Position numbers and translations under genes: made by a program. This document shows positions 1-7,916 of a stretch of 64,000 bases of DNA, piece by piece. The stretch is taken from contig CP131057.1 of assembly GCA_030657355.1 (NCBI GenBank), forward strand, positions 124,001 to 188,000, read 5' to 3'. This DNA is from Radicibacter daui. GTDB taxonomy: Bacteria > Pseudomonadota > Alphaproteobacteria > Radicibacterales > Radicibacteraceae. The notes under the pieces were generated by a model that saw nothing but the letters and a program-made list of their open reading frames with translations, was not told the DNA's origin and searched no databases. Within the stretch, counting starts at the first letter, position 1. Each line of letters opens with the position of its first letter.

Positions 1-153
1 GCGACCGAGGTGCGGTTGTGCAGCCAGTATTCGTGTTTGTTGGCGTATTGCCTCAACGGCACGTCGTGCCGCATCGGGATCTTTAACAGCAAGAAAGCGA
101 TAGAGCCGCTGGATGTCGGTGAGCGCCCCGGCTGTCCAGATCAGTCGTGGCAA
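1..153 (-). CDS. ParE/RelE-family toxin, 5' part only (cut by window edge)
   Basis: Fifty-one codons are present before the window ends, reading from a TTG at 153-151. The translation begins MPRLIWTAGALTDIQRLYRF and continues with DPDAARRAVEAIRQQTRIL and a QPHLGR segment, the usual N-terminal helix hairpin of ParE/RelE plasmid-stabilisation toxins. The frame overlaps the last 13 bases of the antitoxin gene, which is the standard coupled arrangement for parDE/relBE operons. Toxins of this family inhibit DNA gyrase (ParE) or cleave mRNA on the ribosome (RelE); which one applies cannot be told from this fragment. The TTG start is inferred from the overlap and family N-terminus; no ATG lies in frame nearby. 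The C-terminal half with the catalytic residues is outside the window. Confidence 0.8.
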   Translation of the reverse strand, partial: MPRLIWTAGALTDIQRLYRFLAVKDPDAARRAVEAIRQQTRILAAQPHLGR

Positions 154-419
154 GAGGGCGGCTCCGCATCTTCCCCGGCTTCAAGCTTCTCCAGCCACGC
201 GTCGGCTTCTGCAGCAGTGACGTGCTTGCCGGTGCGCCTGTAATGTTCCCATGCGGAAAGGGCATCCTGCCGAAAGGCCTCCTGCTTTTCCTCCCGCTCG
301 ACATATTGCTCGATTGCCTCGCGCAAAACCCAATGGGTCGAGCGCTGCCGGCGGGCGGCAAGTTGCTGCACACGGTCCTTCAGCGCATCATCCAGTTTGA
401 CAGATGTGGGGGCAGGCAT
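141..419 (-). CDS. Ribbon-helix-helix (CopG-type) antitoxin
   Basis: A 92-residue protein whose N-terminus (PTSVKLDDALKDRVQQLA, then RRQRSTHWVLREAIEQYVE) fits the ribbon-helix-helix fold: a short beta strand that contacts DNA, then two helices. The acidic, poorly structured C-terminus (EKLEAGEDAEPP) is where such antitoxins bind the toxin. A strong AGGAGG ribosome binding site lies 6 bases before the ATG. The ParE/RelE-like toxin gene starts inside its last codons, so the pair is a type II toxin-antitoxin operon with antitoxin first. Autoregulation is likely; two TACCTT repeats spaced ten bases sit just upstream. The family (ParD, RelB-like or CopG) is not resolved further. Confidence 0.85.
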   Translation of the reverse strand: MPAPTSVKLDDALKDRVQQLAARRQRSTHWVLREAIEQYVEREEKQEAFRQDALSAWEHYRRTGKHVTAAEADAWLEKLEAGEDAEPPSCHD

Positions 420-438
420 CGAAGCCTCCTGAGGGTAA

Positions 439-454
439 TACCTTTGACTACCTT
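439..454 (-). promoter_or_regulatory. Candidate antitoxin operator: TACCTT direct repeat
   Basis: TACCTT occurs at 439-444 and again at 449-454, exactly ten bases (one helical turn) apart, 20 to 35 bases upstream of the antitoxin ATG. Ribbon-helix-helix dimers usually bind such in-phase short repeats cooperatively. That it is the operator is inference. Confidence 0.4.
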
Positions 455-474
455 ATCTCAACAGCACCGCATTC

Positions 475-3400
475 TCAATGATTGACCCTCAGCGTATCCG
501 TCAGGCGCTTGGCGAGGATGTGGGTGAGGTTGAGGGTGACGGCGGCGTTTTCCTGGATGAGCTTGAAGAAGAGCTCGCTGGTAATCACCATCGCCTCCAC
601 CTTCTCGCGGGCACGAATGGTGGCGGTGCGCGGGGCTTCCGTCAGCAGCGCCAGCTCGCCGATCAGCTCACGGCCCACGCGGGTGGCGATGGTCTGGATG
701 CCCTGATCGCTCTGCAGGATGATGTCCACGCTGCCATCCAGCACCACATAGGCGCGGTCGCCCTTTTCGCCCTGGCGCACGATGATTTCGCCGGGCTGAA
801 ACACACGCCGTTCGGCGGCGAAGGCCAGCAGCTTGAGGCGGGAGGCATCCATGCCCTTGAAGAAGGGAATGGCGGACAGCACCTCGACCTCGCGGCCGAG
901 GGCGGTGGACTGGCGTTGCGGCCGGCTGGCGTCATCCTGCTGCTCGGCGGCGGGTTCGGCCGCCATAAGCTCGCCCGAGCGCTCGATGCCGGCGATGCGG
1001 CCGCTATCCATACGGATGACGAGATCGAAGGAGATATTCTCCGGCAGGGCGCTCTCGATCCACAGCAGGCCGCGATCCTTCATCGTCTCGTCGAGGTCGG
1101 TGAGGATGGCTTCGCGCAGGGCGGGTTCCAGCGCGCTCAGCGCTTCGTTGATGATGAGAAGCTGCGGGCGCTTGAGGATGGCGCGGGCGAGCGCCAGCTT
1201 CTGGCGTTGCTCGACGGTAAGGCGTTTGCCGGCAATGCCGGTTTCCATCTCCAGGCCGACCTGCAGCACTTCCTCATAGACACCCTCTGACTGGATGAGG
1301 TCGCGCAGGGCGGCCCCGATGCGGGCACCGGCATCGGGGCGCAGGCTGTCCACCTTGCCGAAGAGGATGTTGTCGCTGATGGAGGCATCGGCCTTGAACC
1401 GGTCGACCTCGAAAAAGGCGACGGCGTCCTTCAGATCTTCCGGCAGGCGCTCGGCAAACAGGCGCCGGGCCTTGAGGACATCCTCCTCCATCGCCTCGTC
1501 GACGAGGCCGAGGCGGTGGCGGGCCGGCACCATGCGGAAGGTAAGGCTGATGAGCCGCGCGCGGTCCGGTGCCGGCAGCGCGGCAAAGCCGGACTGGCGC
1601 ACCACGCCCAGCATGCGCTGGAAATCGGGCAGGTCTTCATGATCGATGAAGCTGTAGCGCTCGAAGAATTCATGTCCCGGCGGCAGGTCGCGGAAGATTT
1701 CCAGCATCAGCCCGGCGATATCGTGGCCTACCCGCAGGAAACGCTCGCGCAGGCCGGCCGCATCGAGGATGTGCATGACATAGGCCTGCTCGGCGATGTG
1801 CTCCTGCCGCAAGCGGTCGTCGAGCGGGGTGCCGAACAGGATGTTCTCGGCAATCGAGGCGTTCTGGTTGAAGCGCTCGCGGTCGAACACTTCGACAAGG
1901 CCGGCAATCGCCGGATCGTCCAGCCTTTCGCGGAAGCCGCTGCGGATGGTCAGCAGTTTTTCGGCAAGAGCCGGATGGCGCTCCGGATTGACCGGGCTGC
2001 GCAGGCCGGCGCTGAAGATATCCTCCTCCAGCCGCACCAGCTTGAGCGCGGCTACGCCTGCTTGTACCAGTCCGTCGCGGTCGCCATATCCCAGCGCCTC
2101 GGTATCGATCCAGTCGGCATTGATGTCGAAGGCGCTGTTACCGGCGGCAAGGCTCTCATCAAGGCGCTTCAGCCGGTCGGCCGGCACACCGTCATTGCCG
2201 TGGCGGGGATAGTTGCGGATGCCATAGAGCAGGTTGTCGCGGATGGTGCCGGCGCGGATATAGGCCTCTGCATCAACATAGCCGATACGCCGGCCGGTGA
2301 CGGCCTCGGGCAGGGAGGCTAGGTCTGTCGACCCTACGGTCAGGCGCCCGCCCGTCGGCAGGAACTGGCGCGCCAGCAGCCGGGCGAGGTCGCCCTTGCC
2401 GCTGCCACCGGGGCCGATGATGGCGCCGTGGCAATCGAGCGGCATGGTGAAGGAAATACCGTCGAGCACGCGCCCGCCATCATCATCCGCCAGCTGAAGA
2501 TTTGTGGCGGTCAGCGGGCCTTCCAGCAGGGGCGGGTCTTCCTGCCCGTCGATCAGCAGGGTTTCGTCCATCAGCGTCGGCAGCTCGAACTGCTCGACCA
2601 GCTGGTCGTATTTGACCTTGGTATCCATCATGGTCTGGTACCAGGTCAAAAGCTCCTTCCATGGGGCTGACAGGTCCTTGTAGGCGGCGAGCACGGCAAC
2701 GAGCGCACCGAAGGACAGATCGCCGTCGATGACGAGGAAACCGCCGATCGAATAGAAGAAAAACGGCGTCAGCTGCCCAAGGAAGTTGTTGAGAAACTTG
2801 ATAAAAAACTTCTTGTTATAGATGTCGAAACGGACATCGTAGATCTCGCCGAGCTGGTCGGAAAAAGCAGCGAGTTCATAGCGGCTGGTATCGTTGGCAT
2901 GGATGTCGGGCGCGCCGGAGACCAGCTCGCCGATCCGCTCGGAAAGCTTGCGCACATGGCGCACGCGCTGCTTGCCCAGCTGGTTCACCCGGCGCTGGAG
3001 GCGCGGGATGATAAGGGCCTGCACCGGATAAAGCGCAATGGCGGCCAGACCCATCATCGGGTCCTGCTTGGCGATGAAAAAGAGGGTGGTGATCAGCACG
3101 CCGCCCTGGAAGGCCGGCACGGAAAAACTGTCACCGACGAAACCGCCGAGCGCCTCGGATTCCGTGGTGATCATCGCCACCATCTCGCCCTGGCTGACTT
3201 TCCGGAAATGCGGCAGCGGGAAGCGGATGATGCGATGAAGCAGCATGAAGCGCAGGCGGCGCAAAAGCCGCTCGGCCATCACGCCGGTATAGACGCTGAT
3301 GATGTATTTGAAGGCGCCATTGATCAGCACCAGCGCCAGGAACAGGCCGCTGAGGATCGCCAGATATTGCAGCTGGCTGAACTGGACACCCAGCAGCGGC

Positions 3401-3558
3401 TTGGGAAAGCCCGAGCCGCCGATGGCTTCGTTGACGATCTGCTTGGGCAGGTCGAGCGAATAATAAAGAAAGGGGAAGGAGCCGAAGATCAGGGCCAGCA
3501 GCACGATCTGCTGTGTGCGGCTGTATCTCAGCGTGAAGGAAAAAATACCTTTTTCCAC
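475..3558 (-). CDS. Giant ABC transporter-like protein with cyclic-nucleotide-binding C-terminus
   Basis: 1027 residues. About 1-320 is an ABC type 1 exporter transmembrane domain. A Walker A (GPGGSGKG, 382-389) follows. The ATPase part runs to about 860, twice the normal length, because the Q-loop-type module appears three times: GTIRDNLLYG (437-446), ASIAENILFG (567-576) and ASISDNILFG (725-734). The signature is LTVEQ (780-784) rather than LSGGQ, Walker B reads LLIINEAL with Asn for Asp but Glu805 kept, and the usual His-switch segment reads WIESAL. Residues about 895-1010 form a cNMP-binding domain with a canonical phosphate-binding cassette (GELALLTEAPRTAT, Arg977). It lies 88 bases downstream of a nucleotide cyclase on the same strand. 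Likely role: a membrane ABC protein controlled by cAMP or cGMP; substrate unknown. Whether it hydrolyses ATP is doubtful but possible. Confidence 0.85.
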   Translation of the reverse strand: MEKGIFSFTLRYSRTQQIVLLALIFGSFPFLYYSLDLPKQIVNEAIGGSGFPKPLLGVQFSQLQYLAILSGLFLALVLINGAFKYIISVYTGVMAERLLRRLRFMLLHRIIRFPLPHFRKVSQGEMVAMITTESEALGGFVGDSFSVPAFQGGVLITTLFFIAKQDPMMGLAAIALYPVQALIIPRLQRRVNQLGKQRVRHVRKLSERIGELVSGAPDIHANDTSRYELAAFSDQLGEIYDVRFDIYNKKFFIKFLNNFLGQLTPFFFYSIGGFLVIDGDLSFGALVAVLAAYKDLSAPWKELLTWYQTMMDTKVKYDQLVEQFELPTLMDETLLIDGQEDPPLLEGPLTATNLQLADDDGGRVLDGISFTMPLDCHGAIIGPGGSGKGDLARLLARQFLPTGGRLTVGSTDLASLPEAVTGRRIGYVDAEAYIRAGTIRDNLLYGIRNYPRHGNDGVPADRLKRLDESLAAGNSAFDINADWIDTEALGYGDRDGLVQAGVAALKLVRLEEDIFSAGLRSPVNPERHPALAEKLLTIRSGFRERLDDPAIAGLVEVFDRERFNQNASIAENILFGTPLDDRLRQEHIAEQAYVMHILDAAGLRERFLRVGHDIAGLMLEIFRDLPPGHEFFERYSFIDHEDLPDFQRMLGVVRQSGFAALPAPDRARLISLTFRMVPARHRLGLVDEAMEEDVLKARRLFAERLPEDLKDAVAFFEVDRFKADASISDNILFGKVDSLRPDAGARIGAALRDLIQSEGVYEEVLQVGLEMETGIAGKRLTVEQRQKLALARAILKRPQLLIINEALSALEPALREAILTDLDETMKDRGLLWIESALPENISFDLVIRMDSGRIAGIERSGELMAAEPAAEQQDDASRPQRQSTALGREVEVLSAIPFFKGMDASRLKLLAFAAERRVFQPGEIIVRQGEKGDRAYVVLDGSVDIILQSDQGIQTIATRVGRELIGELALLTEAPRTATIRAREKVEAMVITSELFFKLIQENAAVTLNLTHILAKRLTDTLRVNH

Positions 3559-3646
3559 TGCGGGTTTCCGCTTCCTGTTTTTCGCTTTGCCCCGGAGCCG
3601 GAGACGGGCCTTCGCCCGCCTTCATGCCCTGATCGATAAAGTGAAG

Positions 3647-4972
3647 TTAGTTCCGCACCACCGGCGCGAACAGCCCGACAGCGCCAGAAGTTCCGCGAAG
3701 GGCGTGATCGCCAAGGAAACGCCAGTGTTCGTTCGGCAGCAACGCGGCAAAATTGGCGCTGACGATGACGGGCTCTCCCAGCTCCTTGGTCAGGCTTTCG
3801 AGGCGGGAGGCGGTGTTGGCGGCATGGCCGATGACGGAGAATTCCAGCCGTTCCGGCACGCCGATATTGCCGAACATCACCTCGCCGCAGTGAAGGCCGA
3901 TGCCGATACCGATGGGCAGTTTGCCATGCTCGAGGCGGCGCTGGTTCCACTCCTCCAGCCGGCGCAGGGCTTCCTGCATGGCCCGGCGGGCCCGGCGGGC
4001 GCCTTCCTCGGCAGAAACCTGCGGGAAGATGGCGAGCACGGCGTCACCGATGAAACGCAGCACTTCACCGCCCTCCGCCAGCACGGCGCCGGCGGTACAT
4101 TCGAAATAGCGGTTGAGCAGGCGCAGGAAATTTTCCGGCGGCATGCTCTCGGCAAGGCCGGTGGAGTTGCGGAGATCCGAAAACCAGATGACGGCCGATA
4201 TGCTCTCGCCGTCACCGCGGCGGATTTTGCCGGCGAGCACCCGCTGGCCGGCATCGGGGCCGAGATAGGTGGTGGCGAGATTGTTCGCCATCTCCCACTT
4301 GATGCCGACATTGAGAGTGACGGCCATGCGGCGCTGCACGCGCATGATGTCGGCCAGATGCGCCTTGGTGAAGCCCTCCGGAGCATCGGTGGTCCAGGAG
4401 CAGATGACCCCGTGCTCCAGCATCGGGCCGGGATGTCCGGGCAGCGGGCGGCCGAGCTCGGTGGCGATGGCGAGATAATCGGTGTGGCCGTCCTCCGCCA
4501 GCTCCTCCAGCACCAGGAAATCGAGCATCTTTTCCGGGCCGGTGAGGCGCCGGCGCAGCATCGGGACCTTGTGCTCGAGGATGTAGCTCATCGGGCTGCG
4601 CGCCCATACGGCGCGGTCGTCGGTGCTCTTGTTGTCGCCGGGCTTGTCCAGTGGCTTGTCGAGGCGGCTGTCTTCGCCGTCGGCGAAATGGCGGTGGTCG
4701 AAAGATTCGATCTCCTTGCCGCGTTCCCATACGAAGCTGCGCGCCCGCAGCATCGGGTGCAGCGTGCGGTATCCCAGCATGACACGGCTGATCGGCACGC
4801 CGGCGGCATAAAGCCGCTCGCAGGTCCCGGCCACCACCTGGTCGAGCGCAGGGGTCGAGAGCGACTGATCGACCAGCCACTCCGTCAGCGCATCGACCAT
4901 GATGTTGGGCTGGCGCTCGGAAATGGCGCGCAGGGTGGCGGGGTCGGTCAGGAAACTCGTCTGGAGCGACAT
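3647..4972 (-). CDS. Class III adenylate/guanylate cyclase
   Basis: 441 residues from the ATG at 4972 (GGAAG eight bases upstream; a GTG 15 bases further up is less likely). The first 250 residues are an uncharacterised input region. The cyclase homology domain is about 255-440: FSDLRNST supplies metal-binding Asp266, GEVLRFIGDAVLAIFP supplies Asp310, and SVIGHAANTASRLE supplies Asn386 and transition-state Arg390. The residues that normally choose adenine, Lys and Asp, appear as Arg306 and His383, so ATP versus GTP specificity is open. No membrane segment is evident, so a cytosolic enzyme is likely. It precedes the ABC protein with a cNMP-binding domain in the same direction, which suggests that enzyme and receptor are made together. 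Confidence 0.9.
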   Translation of the reverse strand: MSLQTSFLTDPATLRAISERQPNIMVDALTEWLVDQSLSTPALDQVVAGTCERLYAAGVPISRVMLGYRTLHPMLRARSFVWERGKEIESFDHRHFADGEDSRLDKPLDKPGDNKSTDDRAVWARSPMSYILEHKVPMLRRRLTGPEKMLDFLVLEELAEDGHTDYLAIATELGRPLPGHPGPMLEHGVICSWTTDAPEGFTKAHLADIMRVQRRMAVTLNVGIKWEMANNLATTYLGPDAGQRVLAGKIRRGDGESISAVIWFSDLRNSTGLAESMPPENFLRLLNRYFECTAGAVLAEGGEVLRFIGDAVLAIFPQVSAEEGARRARRAMQEALRRLEEWNQRRLEHGKLPIGIGIGLHCGEVMFGNIGVPERLEFSVIGHAANTASRLESLTKELGEPVIVSANFAALLPNEHWRFLGDHALRGTSGAVGLFAPVVRN

Positions 4973-5126
4973 GGAGGCACTTCCCACGAAGGCGCAGCCT
5001 TGATGCTATCGCAACTGCCGGCACGGCGCCGTAACATTCCATACATCTGCCGGTAAGGATATGTCCGTTATCCGGCTAACTATGTTCTGCCGATGGCGTC
5101 AATAACCGCTCCGGCAAGTGGTCTGG

Positions 5127-5468
5127 TCAGTCGATGGCCGGCCCCTGGAACGGGTGCCAGCCCTGCCGGTGTTCGATCTCGACCACCCAGATGTCCGGGT
5201 CGCGTTTGATCGAGCGCTCGATATAGGCATCGGCATCCCGCTCGGGCTTCGGGCCTTGCGGATAAAGGCGCATCCAGCCGAGCCTGCCTTCGCCGTCGCG
5301 GGCCTGGGTCAGGATCTGGCAGGTGCCGTCCAGCAGGTTGAGCTTCACCACGATGGTGCCGCTGTTCGCCTCGCCCTTGTGCAGGAGCATGGCCGGCACG
5401 GCGGCAAGGTCGCACTCGCGCAGGGCGGCGCGGACAACAAAATCGGTCGGAAGGCGGTCATCGTCCAT
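5127..5468 (-). CDS. DUF1491 family protein
   Basis: 113 residues opening RLPTDFVVRAALRECDLAAV and containing GTIVVKLNLLDGTCQILTQ and a final WVVEIEHRQGWHPFQGP, which matches my knowledge of the small DUF1491 family that is common in Alphaproteobacteria. No function is established for the family and none is proposed here. It stands alone, upstream of the cyclase in the same direction but 154 bases away. No signal peptide or membrane segment is visible. Confidence 0.75.
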   Translation of the reverse strand: MDDDRLPTDFVVRAALRECDLAAVPAMLLHKGEANSGTIVVKLNLLDGTCQILTQARDGEGRLGWMRLYPQGPKPERDADAYIERSIKRDPDIWVVEIEHRQGWHPFQGPAID

Positions 5469-5689
5469 GAGTGCTCGGCCTGAAAGCGCGGGAAGCGGGC
5501 TTCGGCCCCCGCATGATTGGTATTATGGTATCTGGACTTGTTCTGGTGGTTTTGCTATCGTCGGATACGACTGCGGATTGCATTATTCCAGTAACCATCT
5601 TCGTTTCGCTTGATGTCCGCCACCCCCGGGGCGGGCCTGTTTGGTCTCTCGTCTGCCAGCCACCCCTCAATGGCAAAAAGGGATAACTG

Positions 5690-6163
5690 ATGGGCCGTAT
5701 CGCCAAGGCTGCCATGCAACCCGACCGGGAACTGCTGCCCTCCGAGCGGGAGAGGGTGGATGAACATGTCGGCACCCGCGTCCGGGTGCGGCGCAAGCTG
5801 CTGGGCATGTCGCAGACGGCGCTGGGTGATGCGCTGGGCATCGCCTTCCAGCAGGTGCAGAAATACGAGCGCGGCTCCAACCGCATTTCCGCCAGCACGC
5901 TGTTTGCCATCAGCCGGGTGCTCGGGGTTCCTGTCTCCTACTTCTTTGAAGGGCTGCCGATGCCGGGCATGGCGCCGGTGGTCGAACTGGCGCCGGGGCC
6001 GGGCGGGGACGCGGGACGTCCGGGCGGGCGCTCCGGGCTGGATGATCCTGACACGCTGAAGCTGATCAGCGCCTATTATCGTATCCCTGACCGGAAATTA
6101 CGGGAATATCTGCTCAATCTGGTGAAGGCGATTGCCACCCGCGACGAGCAGGCTGGCGGATAA
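5690..6163 (+). CDS. XRE-family helix-turn-helix regulator
   Basis: 157 residues. About 24-82 is a classic Cro/CI helix-turn-helix: [20 protein letters not shown], then [20 protein letters not shown], then [18 protein letters not shown]. The C-terminal part ([20 protein letters not shown], then [12 protein letters not shown]) is a short helical tail found in the common alphaproteobacterial group of these regulators. Such proteins control processes from motility to stress; the target here is not shown by context, as the neighbours are DUF1491 and a TetR gene facing the other way. The ATG follows a weak AAAGGGAT stretch. Confidence 0.85.
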   Translation: MGRIAKAAMQPDRELLPSERERVDEHVGTRVRVRRKLLGMSQTALGDALGIAFQQVQKYERGSNRISASTLFAISRVLGVPVSYFFEGLPMPGMAPVVELAPGPGGDAGRPGGRSGLDDPDTLKLISAYYRIPDRKLREYLLNLVKAIATRDEQAGG

Positions 6164-6292
6164 GGCGCGAGGTGGCCGCTTTCTCCCCCGCCAGATGGGG
6201 CAGAAAGTGTGGCGCTTCAAGGGCCGGCAGGCCAGAATATCTAAAAAAATCAAGGGTCAGACCTGACGGCCGGCAAAAACTCGCAAGCCTGC

Positions 6293-6925
6293 TTAGCGAT
6301 GCTGCTGGATCTGCAGCCAGGCACAGAACATGTCTGCCATGGCATTGGCCTGGGCGTCGATCTCCACCGCCTCGTGCGGCGCTTCGGAGAATTGTTTGCC
6401 CACGGCGCTGAGCGTGGTGGTGATGAGGTCACCGGCCTGCCGGCGCGCCGGCTCCGGGGCGTCCGGCAGAACCTCCTGCATGAAGCGCTGCATGATGTCC
6501 TCCGCTGCGGCCCGCGCCTCCTGCGCTTCCGGCGCATCGCGATAGAGCGGGGCGGCATCGGCAAGTGCAACGCGGATTGCCGCTTCCTCGCATTCCGAGC
6601 GGATGAAGGCGAGCGTCAGCGCCCGCAGCCGTTCAAGCGGCGGTTTTTCCCGTTCGCCGAGGATGTCGCGCAGCAGCGTAGAGGTTTGCCGCCATTCGTC
6701 GCTTTGCAGACGAAACAGGATGGCCGCCTTGTTGGGGAAATACTGATAGAGCGAGCCAACACTGACGCCGGCCTTTTCCGCCACGCGCGCGGTGGTGAAA
6801 CGCTGCGCGCCCTCCCGCGCCAAAACCTGAACAGCAGCCTCCAGGATGGCACTTACCAGTTCGGTGGAGCGGGCTTGCCGGGGTTGTTTTCGTGAGGAAA
6901 TCCGCGCGGATTTACGGTCGGTCAT
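6293..6925 (-). CDS. TetR-family transcriptional regulator
   Basis: 210 residues from the ATG at 6925. The N-terminal DNA-binding domain reads ILEAAVQVLAREGAQRFTTA, RVAEKAGVSVGSLYQYFPNK (helix-turn-helix, about residues 18-65), the strongest signature of the family. The rest is the helical ligand-binding domain. A longer frame to 7009 exists but would run into the divergent promoter, so the shorter start was chosen. The gene diverges from an O-methyltransferase gene and a perfect 13-base palindrome lies between them, which suggests it represses both. Confidence 0.9.
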   Translation of the reverse strand: MTDRKSARISSRKQPRQARSTELVSAILEAAVQVLAREGAQRFTTARVAEKAGVSVGSLYQYFPNKAAILFRLQSDEWRQTSTLLRDILGEREKPPLERLRALTLAFIRSECEEAAIRVALADAAPLYRDAPEAQEARAAAEDIMQRFMQEVLPDAPEPARRQAGDLITTTLSAVGKQFSEAPHEAVEIDAQANAMADMFCAWLQIQQHR

Positions 6926-6957
6926 GGCGGCATTCCGGGATGCGAATAGTGAAACTG

Positions 6958-6970
6958 ACGAATTATTCGT
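6958..6970. promoter_or_regulatory. Candidate TetR operator palindrome
   Basis: ACGAAT-T-ATTCGT is a perfect palindrome in the 99-base gap between the TetR gene (start 6925) and the methyltransferase gene (start 7025). A further GCGAATA half-site lies at about 6942. Placement between divergent regulator and target fits a TetR operator; binding is inferred. Confidence 0.5.
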
Positions 6971-7024
6971 ATTTTTGCCGCGAGGGCGCAACAGGGCGCC
7001 TTTCTTCAACTATCGGAGACCCGG

Positions 7025-7726
7025 ATGACCACCCTGACCTCCCGCCCGGTGGCCGCCCTTATCAACCGGCTGTTCGAGGCTGCGGCCGACGCCGCTCCGC
7101 TCAGCGTGCCCGAGGTGGAGGCGCTGTCGCCGGAAGAGCGCGGACGCCTGATGCGCAGCAAGACGGACTATCTCGACCTTTATGGCTGGCTGAAAGACAT
7201 GCCGCTGGCGGTCTCGCGCGAAACCGGCACTCTGCTTTACATGCTGGCGCGCAGCTGCCGGGCTCGCACCATCATCGAGTTCGGCACTTCCTTCGGCATT
7301 TCGACCCTGCATCTGGCAGCGGCCCTGCGCGACAATGGCGGCGGCCACCTGATTACGACCGAGTTTGAACCCTCGAAGGTCAGGCGGGCCCGTGCCAACC
7401 TGACGGAAGGCGGGCTTATCGATCTCGCGGAAATCCGCGAAGGGGATGCGCTGAAAACGCTGGCCGTCAATCTGCCGGAGACGGTGGATATGCTGCTGCT
7501 GGATGGCGCCAAGGCGCTTTATCCGGACATTCTGAGCCTCATCGAAAGCCGCCTGAGGCCGGGTGCCATCGTTGTTGCCGACAATGCGGATTATTGCCCG
7601 GACTATGTTGCCCGCGTGCGCTCCGTGGAGCGGGGCTACATGTCCATGCCGTTCGGCGAGGATGTCGAGCTTTCCATGTGGCTCGGCTCCGGCCGCGTCC
7701 AGGCGGAAGTCGGCCACAGCTTCTAG
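7025..7726 (+). CDS. SAM-dependent O-methyltransferase
   Basis: 233 residues. The Rossmann SAM-binding motif I is IIEFGTSFGISTLHLAAAL (about 82-100), followed by the acidic end of strand 2 (TTEFEPSK), a GDALKTL segment, and VDMLLLDGAKALYPDI with the aspartate that in catechol-type O-methyltransferases binds metal, then PGAIVVADNADY. This is the MdmC/caffeoyl-CoA type O-methyltransferase fold. The substrate is unknown. It is transcribed away from the TetR gene and probably repressed by it. A GGAGA ribosome-binding site sits at about 7014-7018. Confidence 0.85.
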   Translation: MTTLTSRPVAALINRLFEAAADAAPLSVPEVEALSPEERGRLMRSKTDYLDLYGWLKDMPLAVSRETGTLLYMLARSCRARTIIEFGTSFGISTLHLAAALRDNGGGHLITTEFEPSKVRRARANLTEGGLIDLAEIREGDALKTLAVNLPETVDMLLLDGAKALYPDILSLIESRLRPGAIVVADNADYCPDYVARVRSVERGYMSMPFGEDVELSMWLGSGRVQAEVGHSF

Positions 7727-7853
7727 GCGCGAACAAGGCGTTTGAACCTCTTGCGCGGGGCCTTGCCAGGGCCACCCGCGAAACTCCCGGCCGTAAGCGT
7801 TCACGTCAGCCAACGCACCCACCGACCCCGCCTGTCCGCAAGGCAGCAGGCCC

Positions 7854-7894
7854 AATGAAAAGGCCGCCGGAAGGTTTCCGGCGGCCTTTTCATT
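7854..7894. terminator. Bidirectional terminator between methyltransferase and tctA
   Basis: A perfect inverted repeat with 19-base arms and a 3-base loop: the core AAAAGGCCGCCGGAA pairs with TTCCGGCGGCCTTTT. A and T runs flank the stem, so it can stop transcription from both convergent genes. Confidence 0.9.
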
Positions 7895-7916
7895 TGCTCG
7901 CAGATCGAAGTGTTCG

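Noticed and set aside
478-1290. Long open frames opposite the ABC protein gene
   Set aside because: High GC gives long antisense frames; composition is Gly/Ala/His/Arg-rich noise and the minus-strand gene has clear domains.
3515-5056. 513-codon plus-strand frame across the cyclase gene
   Set aside because: It mirrors the cyclase on the other strand, has no ribosome binding site and no recognisable motif.
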